64,000 nucleotides of DNA, taken from Symbiodinium natans. Its lineage: Eukaryota; Sar; Dinophyceae; Suessiales; Symbiodiniaceae. A program made the translations under genes and the position numbers. Position 1 is the first letter of the stretch. Each line of letters begins with the position of its first letter. Below the pieces are notes generated by a model. That model saw nothing but the letters and a program-made list of their open reading frames with translations, made no database searches and was not told the DNA's origin. Positions 56,475 to 64,000 of the stretch are shown piece by piece. The DNA lies in contig CAJNDS010002668.1 of assembly GCA_905221605.1 (NCBI GenBank), positions 529,501-593,500 on the forward strand, in the 5' to 3' direction.

Positions 56475-56720
56475 CAAGGAGGGGCCCCCCCTTACTATAC
56501 TAACTATAGCTAAGGGACTTGTTGTTTAGGGTTTAGGGTTTAGGGTTTAGGGTTAGGGTTTAGGGTTTAGGGTTTAGGATTTAGGGTTTATAGGGTTTAG
56601 GGTTTAGGAATTTGGGCTACTAACTATAGTTAAGGGACTTATAACCTAAGTTGAGATCCTTATAACCCAATTTAGGGTCCTCATAACTCTACTTATAACT
56701 GCTGGGGGCCCCTCCTTGTT
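56475..56720. repeat. Element A split by a TTTAGGG block with a 23-bp duplication
   Basis: Ends CAAGGAGGGGCCCCCCCTTA and GGGGGCCCCTCCTTG. A TTTAGGG/TTATAGGG block (56521-56610) interrupts it. The copies 56498-56520 and 56618-56640 (core CTAACTATAG.TAAGGGACTT) flank the block with one C/T difference. Confidence 0.85.
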
Positions 56721-56811
56721 TGTTTGGTAACAATCACAGGAACAAGCCGCTCATGCAGGGCTCTCTCATGTTTTGTGATCTCAGACATGTTCAGGGGGCC
56801 TGTGCAGATAT

Positions 56812-56937
56812 GGGAGTTTCCGAAATTAGGGGTACCTTATTGGGTCCTTCTTACAAGGGTCCTTCTTACAAGAGAATCCTGCTACTTGGGGGTTTTGTAT
56901 TTGAAGTCCCTGATTTTCGGAAACCCCCCATATGTAG
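56812..56937. repeat. Element N
   Basis: ATGGGAGTTTCCGAAATTAG and CTGATTTTCGGAAACCCCCC are inverted repeats. The interior has GGGTCCTTCTTACAA twice in tandem. Confidence 0.7.
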
Positions 56938-57063
56938 AGGCTGATGCTGGTTTCCTTTCGTTGTCTCTGTAGCTCGGTTGTTCATCCTGCACTCAAGGGC
57001 CTACTTCGGGAAGTTGGGGGGGTTTAGCGTTTAAGGGTTAGGGATGATTCAGGGATGATTCAG

Positions 57064-57102
57064 CGCAGGGCTTCGCACCTTGTGCAAGAACTCGCCAATC
57101 TC
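57064..57102 (+). CDS. Candidate exon, 13 codons, GTAAGC donor
   Basis: Acceptor GGGATGATTCAG, tandemly duplicated just upstream; frame RRASHLVQELANL; donor CTC|GTAAGC; phase 0/0. Confidence 0.45.
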
Positions 57103-57271
57103 GTAAGCTGCCCTGTGAGGCCACCAGGCCAACCAAGCGCGCGCACACGCTCTGACTGTCATGCACCATGCATGATGTTGTGGACGACTAGTTTCCGACG
57201 TCACCCTTCATTCATCTGCAGCACCTGCTGTGTGTTTGTGTTTGTGTGCGTGTGTCTGGATTTTGTTTTGT

Positions 57272-57800
57272 GACGAATGAGACGATGAATGAACGAACAA
57301 TGAATGAATGCATGAAATGAATGTGAGATCAATGAATGATATGAAATGTGTGGAATGCAGGGAATGAATGGAATGCATGTTAAAAGCATGTTTCAAATTA
57401 ATTAGATGAATGAAATGAACGAGGTGAACATGTAATGAATGAAGCAAAGCGTAAGGCATGAAATGAAACCACATGAATGCACGAAGTTAAATGACATGAA
57501 ATGACACGAAACAAATGAAAATTACTGAGATGAATGGGTTGCAAATGAATGAAATGAAAGATGAATGGTGTGAATGGACTGAATGAAGTGAATTGGGAAA
57601 TGAAAGAAACCCTAACACCTAAATCCTAAACCCTAAACCCTAAAGGACATGGACATGCGTGATCGAAGTGAAAGAACGGACACGACCATGATGAATGTAA
57701 GAACGAACGAATGAATGACATGAACAAAGCGAACGGCATGAATGAAACAAATGAAGGAATGACACGAGTGAATGCCATGAAGAACAAATGGCGTGAACGA
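57272..57800 (+). repeat. Degenerate AATG-rich simple sequence
   Basis: About 500 bases of GAATG, AATGAATG and ATGAAATG words with irregular spacing, poor in T on the + strand. A short CCCTAAA run (57607-57645) interrupts it. Confidence 0.8.
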
Positions 57801-57959
57801 TTGGTTTTGTGCACTGAATGTATGGAAAGATGGATGGACGAACACAAAGTTTAAGAATGACATATATGTATGTGCGCATGCGTGCAGGTATTGCGAGGTT
57901 ATGCATCATTCCCCACCCTCGGTGTGGGGTTGTTAGATTTGAACTCAACTCTTCCTCGC

Positions 57960-58130
57960 CCGGGACTCTTCTCCTCGCCTGCAACTTTTCTCCTCGCCCG
58001 GTCTAGCCCTCGCTCGTCCGTGGAGTGCCCAACCGCAGAGTGTCCTGTCCCCAGAGTGCCCAACCCCAGAATGCCCTGGAGTGCACAAGCCCAAATTGTC
58101 CCTCGAGTGCCCAACCCCATCTCTACCCAG
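57960..58130 (+). repeat. Imperfect short tandem repeats
   Basis: TCTCCTCGCC repeats are followed by four to five variants of GAGTGCCCAACCCC. No regular long period. Confidence 0.7.
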
Positions 58131-58311
58131 AGAGGGGGATGTTCGAAGCAAAATGTTTTTGTGATGTCATGTGCTGTCTTGTCCTTTTTCGGGGAAGTTA
58201 TGGATTGTTACATGAAGTGATGTAATATATTGTAATATAATGTTATGTGTTGCTATGTTGTGTCATGCCATGTTATGTTTTCATTATGTGTATGTCTGTA
58301 TGTATACAGTC

Positions 58312-58400
58312 GTATATATATATATATATATGCATGCATGCATACATGTGTATATATACATGTATGTACACGTATATATTATGTGTATATATATATATAT
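58312..58400 (+). repeat. TA/TG microsatellite
   Basis: TATATATATATA, GCATGCATGCAT, TGTATATATACATGTATG and similar runs, self-complementary. Confidence 0.9.
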
Positions 58401-58537
58401 ATACACCTTTAGATAGAGTTTGTTTATGTTTAGTGTTCGTCCTTGTTACAGTGAGAGCCGAATGTGTATGCGTAGCCATGTGTACCTACAGTGATACACA
58501 CGAGAATATGGACACTATAGGAGTCGGAATAATTGCT

Positions 58538-58650
58538 ACAAGGAGGGGCCCCCCCTAGTTATAAGTAGAGTTATAAGGATCCTAAATTGGGTTATAAGGA
58601 TCCTAACTTAGGTTATAAGTCCCTTAGCTATAGTTAGTATAGTAAGGGGG
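58538..58650. repeat. Element A, inverted well-preserved copy
   Basis: ACAAGGAGGGGCCCCCCCTA to ATAGTTAGTATAGTAAGGGG, the reverse orientation of 51490. Confidence 0.8.
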
Positions 58651-58691
58651 TATTCCCTCATGGCCCTCCTGGCTTCGTCTGTCGTCAGCTC

Positions 58692-58789
58692 GGGATGCTC
58701 CCCCTTATACTAACAGTCCCTAATGGGGATTGTAATCGGGGGTGCTATAATCCCTACTAACGACTGCTAGTATACGGGGGAACATCCCA
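58692..58789. repeat. Element B, well-preserved copy
   Basis: GGGATGCTCCCCCTTATACT and AGTATACGGGGGAACATCCC are inverted ends of a 98-bp element. Confidence 0.85.
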
Positions 58790-58862
58790 GCCCTCAACCC
58801 CAAAACCCTAAACCCTAAACCCTAAACCCTAAACCAACGCCTATCCAGCTGTGAGACGACAG

Positions 58863-58930
58863 GAAACCCCTCTCCCACCGATGCGGTGGCAGCCTTGAAG
58901 CTCGAGTTTGATGCTTGGCTGCTTAGTGTC
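58863..58930 (+). CDS. Candidate exon
   Basis: Acceptor TGAGACGACAG; frame NPSPTDAVAALKLEFDAWLL then SV; donor GTC|GTGCCC. The frame stays open to 58970 (PLCGRLGPKAAI). Confidence 0.5.
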
Positions 58931-59198
58931 GTGCCCTTGTGCGGTCGCTTGGGTCCTAAAGCTGCTATATAGGAAACCATTGAAACCCTTACCCTAAACA
59001 AGGTCCCTAGTTCGGTGCGTCGTCTAGGGTGTTGAGTTCATGCTCGAGGTGCGCGGAAGACAACACTTAGCCGCCTTGGGGCCATCCTACTTATATGATA
59101 ACTCGCTTCATAGCTTCTAAGTCTCCCCTCCAAGCAGTTCCCGCCAGGGCAGAGGTCAGAGTTCAACACTGAAGCCCATTTCGTTTCTTGTTTGTCAG

Positions 59199-59244
59199 GC
59201 GTACGCAGCATTGATTCGAGGATACGCGGGCCTGGCCCCTTTCT
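59199..59244 (+). CDS. Candidate exon before an element A-like intron
   Basis: The acceptor TTTCGTTTCTTGTTTGTCAG is excellent. Frame AYAALIRGYAGLAPF; donor TTCT|GTACTAGC, or a GC donor after AYAALIRGY that would keep phase 0. Confidence 0.45.
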
Positions 59245-59314
59245 GTACTAGCTGACTAGCTGAAGTTAAAGGAAATATAACATAAGTTAGAACATCAGCC
59301 GCTGTATCTCGCAG
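59245..59314 (+). other. Candidate 70-bp intron resembling half of element A
   Basis: GTACTAGCTGACTAGCTGAA...GTTAAAGGAAATATAACATA matches an element A arm with changes, followed by GCTGTATCTCGCAG. Confidence 0.4.
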
Positions 59315-59422
59315 GAGGGATTTGTGGACAAGTTGCGGGAGAAGTTGGACGACTTGGAGATAACCATGCAGACGCAGCAACAGGCCAACCCCGAAATTCA
59401 TGCCAGACCTCCAAACGACTAG
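59315..59422 (+). CDS. Candidate terminal exon, coiled coil, with stop
   Basis: Acceptor CCGCTGTATCTCGCAG; frame EGFVDKLREKLDDLEITMQT, QQQANPEIHARPPND, TAG; 35 codons. One of the most protein-like short frames and a good candidate for a gene's 3' end. Confidence 0.6.
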   Translation, partial: EGFVDKLREKLDDLEITMQTQQQANPEIHARPPND

Positions 59423-59607
59423 TTCTCAATGTTCGGCTTTGTTTTGGGTGTCCTTTCTTACCAGGTGTCGTATAATATAGGGACCTAAACAAGGAGTTTA
59501 GGGTTTAGGGTTTGGGGTTCAGGTTTGAGGGTTTAGGGTTTAGGGTTTAGGGTTTAGGGTTTAGGGTTTAGGGTTTAGGGGGAACCCAATTTAGAGAACT
59601 ACCCTAG

Positions 59608-59667
59608 CGATGTGGTGGGGTCTTCGGGCTCCGCAAAATCCCGAGCATGGCCTTAAAGCCTCTGGGA
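59608..59667 (+). CDS. Candidate exon, 20 codons, phase 0/0
   Basis: Acceptor GAGAACTACCCTAG; frame RCGGVFGLRKIPSMALKPLG; donor GGGA|GTATTG. A G-strand block ends upstream. Confidence 0.5.
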
Positions 59668-59724
59668 GTATTGGCCTAATAGGGCTTAGGGTAGGCTTTA
59701 GGGTTTAGGGTTTGGGGTTTAGGG

Positions 59725-59844
59725 ATAGGGTTTAGGGTTTAGGGTTTAGGGTTTAGGGTTTAGGGTTTAGGGTTTAGGGTTTAGGGTTTAGGGTTTAGGG
59801 TTTAGGGTTTAGGGTTTAGGGTTTAGGGTTTAGGGTTTAGGGTT
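59725..59844 (+). repeat. Long TTTAGGG array
   Basis: About 17 near-perfect units, followed by CTGTTTCCAG acceptor-like sequence. Confidence 0.95.
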
Positions 59845-59855
59845 TCTGTTTCCAG

Positions 59856-59900
59856 GCAGTAGGCCAGGTTGAGGAGTACTTCCTCAACGCGGGGATCTAG
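59856..59900 (+). CDS. Candidate exon after the long array
   Basis: Acceptor TTTCTGTTTCCAG; frame AVGQVEEYFLNAGI to TAG; the donor is not clear. Confidence 0.35.
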   Translation, partial: AVGQVEEYFLNAGI

Positions 59901-60099
59901 GAAAGGATGGGCTCACACCCACTGTAGTTGAAGGTGAACCTAAGTCGTAACCCTAAGGCTTCAAATAGCCCAAAGTAGGTACTTTTTATAGACTTTAGAC
60001 CCCAATGTAGGTATTATTTGTATACTGAGAGCCCTAGGGCAATACTTGCAGAGGGCCCCTCCTTGTATGGTAGAGCTTCGGGGATTCCCGTCGTTTCAG

Positions 60100-60206
60100 G
60101 TTGAGCTCGAGAAGGGTGGGTTTTGGGTGGAGCGGACACCCCCCCCCCTCCCGCACCCCAAATCCAAAAGTGTGGCGGCGTGTTCGAAAATTGCAAACTC
60201 GTACAG
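60100..60206 (+). CDS. Candidate exon, 35 codons
   Basis: The acceptor TTCCCGTCGTTTCAG is strong. Frame VELEKGGFWVERTPPPLPHP, KSKSVAACSKIANSY; donor ACAG|GTAGCC. A poly-C run inside is read as Pro. A further open stretch AAEDYTVTSSRNTFGEAHDA starts at 60230 after a CTAG that is too close to be a normal acceptor. Confidence 0.5.
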
Positions 60207-60378
60207 GTAGCCTTCAACGCCCTGTCTAGGCGGCGGAAGACTACACCGTGACCAGTTCTCGGAACACGTTCGGCGAGGCTCACGATGCGTTAGGGGAATC
60301 AGGAGAGATGTGAATGAGAATGTGTGGGTTGAGGGTTTATAGGGTTTAGGGTGTCAGGCTTCAGGTATCATAGCAAAG

Positions 60379-60457
60379 TCCCGGAAGGGCGACAGCGATA
60401 CAGCCTGGCAGTGCATGCTCGGTGTTTTGTGTGATGTCTCATGGTGGGCTGATGCGC
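60379..60457 (+). CDS. Candidate exon
   Basis: Acceptor ATCATAGCAAAG; frame SRKGDSDTAWQCMLGVLCDV then SWWADA; donor GCGC|GTGGAT. Trp/Cys/Asp-rich. Confidence 0.5.
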
Positions 60458-60767
60458 GTGGATTAAGGCCTCCCTTAGCCCGGAAACCCTAAACTAACCC
60501 TAAAACTCTTATTCGGGCACTTCTAACTCTACTGTGTACGCTAAACCTAAACCCTAAACCTAAACCCTACTACTAAGTCCCTTGGTCCTCCAATACGGGC
60601 ACTTTAGCTTGGTTCCACCTGGAACACTGACATGGGCCGACCAGGGCTGTGTTCAGCGTTTGGGGTTTAGGGTTTAGGGTTTAGGGTTTCGGGTTTCGGT
60701 TGGAAAGATTTGGAAGGGGTCCCCACTGCTCCGCTTTTGCGCCGCAAGCATGTTCTTGATGATGCAG

Positions 60768-60867
60768 GCTGACATCGGCACCGGTTCCCGCAGCATCAGC
60801 CGGCTCTTCACCATCTACGACAACGACTCCATTTTAAGCAAAGAGGCGGAATGGCCTAGAGTTCCAG
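60768..60867 (+). CDS. Candidate exon, 33 codons
   Basis: Acceptor TTCTTGATGATGCAG; frame ADIGTGSRSISRLFTIYDND then SILSKEAEWPRVP; donor CCAG|GTTTAGGG. The frame is also open upstream (AASMFLMMQ). Strong composition. Confidence 0.6.
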
Positions 60868-61082
60868 GTTTAGGGTTTAGGGTCTAGGGTTTAGGGTTTA
60901 GGGTTTAGGGGCTTGGAGTTAAGGCTAAAAAGGGTGCAGGCTTTAAGATATGAAGATAGGTTTTTTCTAAACCCTAACGCCGGTTCGGCAGGTGGCGAAA
61001 AGAAACACGCATGTCGCAAAGGCTTCATTAACCCTATGCTTCCAGGGGCCCAATATTAATAGCTAGGTTACTCGAACCCTTA

Positions 61083-61195
61083 GCTGCTATTTGTTTAAGA
61101 ACCCCCAACAAATGAAAGACAATAATCCCTAGATTGCCCTTAAAAGGAAGATTTTTTTCTTTTGGGGAGGGTTCGTAAGCAAATAGTAGTTCAGG
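61083..61195. repeat. Element P, copy 2
   Basis: GCTGCTATTTGTTTAAGAAC and GTTCGTAAGCAAATAGTAGT are inverted ends. Confidence 0.75.
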
Positions 61196-61289
61196 ACACA
61201 ATCATGAGAGCCCTAGAAGTGCAGGGAAAGACTTCGCATCCTGATTGTTGCCCTACTTCAATCGAGTCTGTTGTGCGCGTTGATCGCAG

Positions 61290-61349
61290 GTCGCGAAAGC
61301 CCAAGAGCCTGCGGCACTCCAGGACGCGGAGATGCAGCATGCGCCATAA
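61290..61349 (+). CDS. Candidate terminal exon
   Basis: Acceptor TTGATCGCAG; frame VAKAQEPAALQDAEMQHAP and TAA. Ala/Gln/Glu-rich and coiled-coil-like. Element L follows immediately. Confidence 0.45.
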   Translation, partial: VAKAQEPAALQDAEMQHAP

Positions 61350-61359
61350 GCACTTACGC

Positions 61360-61560
61360 ATACCCATACTTTAAGGGTCCATGTGCGACATAAGGAATAC
61401 TTGGGCCTTAACGTACTTGCTAAACAGGGACACTTGCGCATACCCATATTTAAGGGTCCATGTAGCTACATAAGGAATACTTGGGCCTTATAGTACTTGC
61501 TAAACAGGGACTTTGCGGCCCAAGTGTATGATAACTAGGTACATGGACCCTTAGGGATAG
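61360..61560. repeat. Element L: tandem duplication plus inverted arm
   Basis: CGCATACCCATA...TAAGGGTCCATGT...TACTTGCTAAACAGGGAC occurs twice in tandem (about 78 bp), followed by a reversed TAGGTACATGGACCCTTAGG. Confidence 0.8.
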
Positions 61561-61736
61561 ACCTCCAGCTGGGAATCTATGATCTCTGCGCGAAACCCCA
61601 AACCCTACTGATTCCTTGATTTTGAAGACTTGATAGCTCTAAAGAAACCCGCAACGACCCTCAACCCCCTCCAGGGCAAGGCAAGCTTTGGGGTTCAGGG
61701 TTTAGGGTTTATAGGGTTTAGGGTTTAGGGTTTAGG

Positions 61737-61811
61737 GTTTATAGGGTTTATAGGGTTTATAGGGTTTATAGGGTTTATAGGGTTTATAGGGTTTATAGGG
61801 TTTATAGGGTT
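61737..61811 (+). repeat. TTTATAGGG array (9-base units)
   Basis: About eight near-perfect 9-base units inside TTTAGGG sequence. Confidence 0.95.
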
Positions 61812-61859
61812 TACAGGGTTTAGGGTTTATAGGGTTTAGGGCAACTGCCATTGGGCAAG

Positions 61860-61935
61860 GAACATCGGAACAAGCTCCAGGTGAAAAGGGACACTTGGAA
61901 CGCAGTGCTGGGAACGCAAACCGTGCTCGCGCAGG
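61860..61935 (+). CDS. Candidate exon
   Basis: Acceptor CATTGGGCAAG; frame EHRNKLQVKRDTWNAVLGTQ then TVLAQ; donor CAGG|GTTTAGGG. An internal CTCCAG|GTGAAA is an alternative donor. Confidence 0.5.
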
Positions 61936-62024
61936 GTTTAGGGTTTAGGGTTTAGGGTTTAGGGTTTAGGGTTTAGGGTTTAGGGTTCAGGGTTCTGGAT
62001 TTAGGGTTTGACTGGAGTAAGCCA

Positions 62025-62127
62025 CTAGGTAGGTTTTTGGGACATTTTAGATTTTCCCTTATTTGGTTTAAGAGGATCACATTCAGGAATATTTTTCAAA
62101 GGGTATTAAGGGCCAAGTATTGACCAG
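62025..62127. repeat. Element J, copy 3
   Basis: CTAGGTAGGTTTTTGGGACA ... TTAAGAGGATCACATTCAGG ... AAGGGCCAAG...GACCAG. It matches the 8901 copy in the interior and at the left end. Confidence 0.7.
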
Positions 62128-62254
62128 AAGCACCTCCTATCCAACAGTTCAAATTAAACAAGCACATCAACGCAGTTGCAACGGAGGGCGAAAGACATAC
62201 TACACTTCAAGGACATATCACAGTCGCAGGTGCTGAGGTTTTGGTTGAGTGCAG

Positions 62255-62326
62255 GTCGCTTCGGAGTCCACTGATGCGACTCCTTTGTTCACGAACGTCA
62301 TGACTCATCCGAGTGGTTTTCAGTCA
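62255..62326 (+). CDS. Candidate exon, 24 codons, phase 0/0
   Basis: Acceptor TTTTGGTTGAGTGCAG; frame VASESTDATPLFTNVMTHPS then GFQS; donor GTCAGT inside a (CAGT) microsatellite. Confidence 0.45.
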
Positions 62327-62352
62327 GTCAGTCAGTCAGTCACAGTCACAGT
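62321..62352 (+). repeat. CAGT microsatellite
   Basis: Several CAGT units followed by CACAGT. Confidence 0.9.
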
Positions 62353-62397
62353 CAGCAATGGCCATGCATTTCTTCTTCTTGCAGGGGGCCCCCGCCT

Positions 62398-62535
62398 CCC
62401 CCCCCCCCCCCACACAGCCTCCAAGTACCCCATAACAAGTGTGCCTTCATGGGGTATTTGGGATATGGGGTATTTTTCAAAAGTAACCCTAAACCCACAA
62501 CCCTATCCCCCCCCCCCCCCCCCCTCCCCCCCAAA
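62398..62535 (+). repeat. Poly-C tracts
   Basis: Three C runs of 10 to 16. Confidence 0.85.
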
Positions 62536-62544
62536 CACCCTCCG

Positions 62545-62640
62545 GGTTTAGGGTTTAGGGTTCAGGGTCTAGGGTTTAGGGTTTAGGGTTTAGGGTTTAT
62601 AGGGTTTAGGGTTTAGGGTTTAGGGTTTAGGGTTTAGGGC
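62545..62640 (+). repeat. TTTAGGG array
   Basis: About thirteen units with single TTCAGGG, TCTAGGG and TTATAGGG variants. Confidence 0.9.
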
Positions 62641-62920
62641 AAACCCAGAACCAAAAAACAACAAAAGAAACAACCTCCTAAAGATGTCAGCTCACGAAGC
62701 CTCTCGACCGCTTCCAAGGATCACACGAAGTACCTTCCACTCGGCCGCTTGTCTTCAGATCACAGGGCCCTCAACCCTAGCCCTAAACCCTAGCCCTAAA
62801 CCCTAAACCGGCAGTTTATCGGTCCCTACAGGGAGGTGCTCCCTTGCCATACTTTCCAGCTGTAGCTTCCTCATCTGGGCCCTGCAACTCTAGTTACGAG
62901 TACGGGGGCCTCCTTGTGAG

Positions 62921-62984
62921 CCCCTGTGTGGGCACCGGCCACGGAAGAACTTGAGGGGAGGGAGCGTGATTTTTTTCAGGCTGG
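62921..62984 (+). CDS. Candidate exon
   Basis: Acceptor CTCCTTGTGAG; frame PVWAPATEELEGRERDFFQA; donor CTGG|GTTTAGGG. Confidence 0.45.
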
Positions 62985-63524
62985 GTTTAGGGTCTAGGGC
63001 TTATAAGGGAATCGAACTCGAGGTGAGGGCTTAATTACTAGGGCTTGTTCTTTGGGAACCAACGCGCACGCCTAAACCCTATTCTTCAGCCGTGTATCTC
63101 CAAACCCAAGATCTACTCCCCCCTCCCCGCCCCCCAAGCTCCCGCAAAGGAAGCCGACCAAGTGGGAAACGTGAATGTTTTTGTATTGCAACTTCTGGTT
63201 CATCATCCTCTGTCATTTTTGCGTTAATACCCTAAGCCCTAATTAAACCCTAAGCCCCAAACCCTAAACCCTAAACCCTAACCAAACCTAAACCCGTCGC
63301 CACTTTCCAAAAACATGATGCAATTCCAAAGAGCACACCCCATCCCGCGCATGCAGTCTAGTGCTATGAGGGTAGGGTTTCGGTTTTAGGGTTTAGGGTT
63401 TGGGGTTTAGGGTTTAGGGTTTAGGGTTTAGGGTTTGGACCTGAAGCAAGGGTTTAGGGTTGAGGGTTTAAAGGGTTTAGGGTTTAGGGCCATGCGCAAC
63501 GGAGGTCCGGTGAGTTCGGCGCAG

Positions 63525-63599
63525 CGGCAGAACGAACTGCGGCTGCACAATCGGTGGCTCCAGCTCCCTGGCCGGGCGTTGGCCAAGAGCAAACTTCGG
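63525..63599 (+). CDS. Candidate exon, 25 codons, phase 0/0
   Basis: Acceptor AGTTCGGCGCAG; frame RQNELRLHNRWLQLPGRALA then KSKLR; donor CGG|GTTTGGGG. The frame is also open upstream (MRNGGPVSSAQ). Confidence 0.55.
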
Positions 63600-63711
63600 G
63601 TTTGGGGTCTAGGGTTTAGGGTTTATTGGTCTAGGGCTGAGGAGTTTGGGGTTGAGGGTTTAGTGTTTACCCAGAGGACTGTTAGGGTTTAGGGCTTCGG
63701 GCTTAGGGGTT

Positions 63712-63762
63712 AGGTTTTAGGGTTTAGGGTTTAGGGTTTAGGGTTTAGGTTTAGGGTTTAGG
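63712..63762 (+). repeat. TTTAGGG block running into poly-G
   Basis: Five to six units then GGGTGGGGGGGGGG. Confidence 0.9.
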
Positions 63763-63831
63763 GGGTGGGGGGGGGGGATACCATGGGGGGGGGGGGGGGT
63801 GGGGGGGGGGGGGGGGGTGGGGGGGGGGGGG
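63763..63831 (+). repeat. Broken poly-G tract
   Basis: About 55 G of 69 bases, interrupted by T and ATACCAT. Confidence 0.9.
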
Positions 63832-63844
63832 TACCGACACGGGA

Positions 63845-63955
63845 CAGGAACCATAAGTATGGGTCCCTACATAGTTGCACATAAGTATACCAATAACCCC
63901 CCCCCCCCCCAAAAAAAAAAAAAAAAAACCTATTCTAATTATTACGGCCCCCATG
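63845..63955. repeat. Element M copy with C(n)A(n) core
   Basis: CCATAAGTATGGGTCCC ... ACCAATAACCCCCCC, an A run, CCTATTCTAATTATTACGGCC. It matches 31540-31640, where the same position holds CCCCCCAAAAAAAACC. Confidence 0.7.
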
Positions 63956-64000
63956 TTGACCTTGGTTTAGGGCTTCGGTTTTGGGGCAAGTTTGTACCTT

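Noticed and set aside
60014-60283. 89-codon minus-strand frame
   Set aside because: Antisense to a + exon with a strong acceptor (TCGTTTCAG) and donor; composition is dominated by Gly/Pro from the C tract. Not fully excluded.
1-64000. Dinoflagellate spliced-leader gene or rRNA genes
   Set aside because: I looked for the conserved spliced-leader core ending TTTTGGCTCAAG on both strands, and for rRNA-like stretches, and saw none.
1-64000. Higher-plant origin because of TTTAGGG
   Set aside because: Plant interstitial telomere arrays are not this frequent and dispersed; short one-strand exons with GT/GC donors and the LINE type fit a dinoflagellate better, though this remains an inference.

Overview
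The window looks like nuclear DNA of a dinoflagellate, most likely a Symbiodinium-like or related suessialean species. The plant/alveolate telomere unit TTTAGGG and its complement CCCTAAA occur in well over a hundred short internal blocks. Coding signal comes as many very short open stretches (about 40-130 bases) bounded by AG acceptors and GT, occasionally GC, donors, and all those I could read run on the + strand. There are many ~100-bp inverted-repeat elements and one decayed LINE retrotransposon. No rRNA, tRNA, spliced-leader gene, CRISPR array or bacterial operon was seen. The organism is an inference; another alveolate or alga with TTTAGGG telomeres is not excluded.

Layout. 0-7.8 kb: about a dozen candidate exons separated by telomere-like blocks and elements of families A, B, F, G and K. 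7.8-23 kb: candidate exons rich in Glu, Gln, Ala and Arg (coiled-coil-like), including the longest host open frame (219 codons at 20797), plus a 53-bp tandem repeat at 17.3 kb. 23-35.5 kb: a dense run of short candidate exons. 35.65-42.4 kb: a LINE with AP-type endonuclease, reverse transcriptase, RNase H and a C-terminal Cys/His region, broken by several frameshifts and embedded in CCCTAAA-like repeats at both ends. 42.4-51.2 kb: more short exons between telomere-like blocks. 51.7-53.4 kb: a stretch with few telomere repeats that carries a near-perfect 57-bp tandem array. 54-64 kb: more short exons, an intron apparently born from an inverted-repeat element, a degenerate GAATG-type region and homopolymer tracts.

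How it fits together. The recurring unit is: acceptor AG - short exon - donor - TTTAGGG block - spacer or inverted-repeat element - CCCTAAA block - acceptor. In about thirty places the donor is the telomere-like word itself (GTTTAGGG, GTTTAAGG or GTTTGGGG). Introns would therefore start with the G-strand and end with the C-strand of the same repeat, which is an inverted repeat able to pair in RNA. Several inverted-repeat elements (C, F, I, J) also sit with their termini at splice sites, and several telomere blocks and one element are flanked by 17-31-bp direct duplications, as if inserted. This is the most interesting system in the window.

Limits. An open frame of 25 codons is common by chance, so single exons are weak claims; the support is the repeated coincidence of acceptor, open frame, protein-like composition and repeat-derived donor. 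Exon phases and gene boundaries could not be settled and no exon could be assigned to a known protein family. Most reading was on the + strand. Coordinates of repeats are accurate to a few bases.
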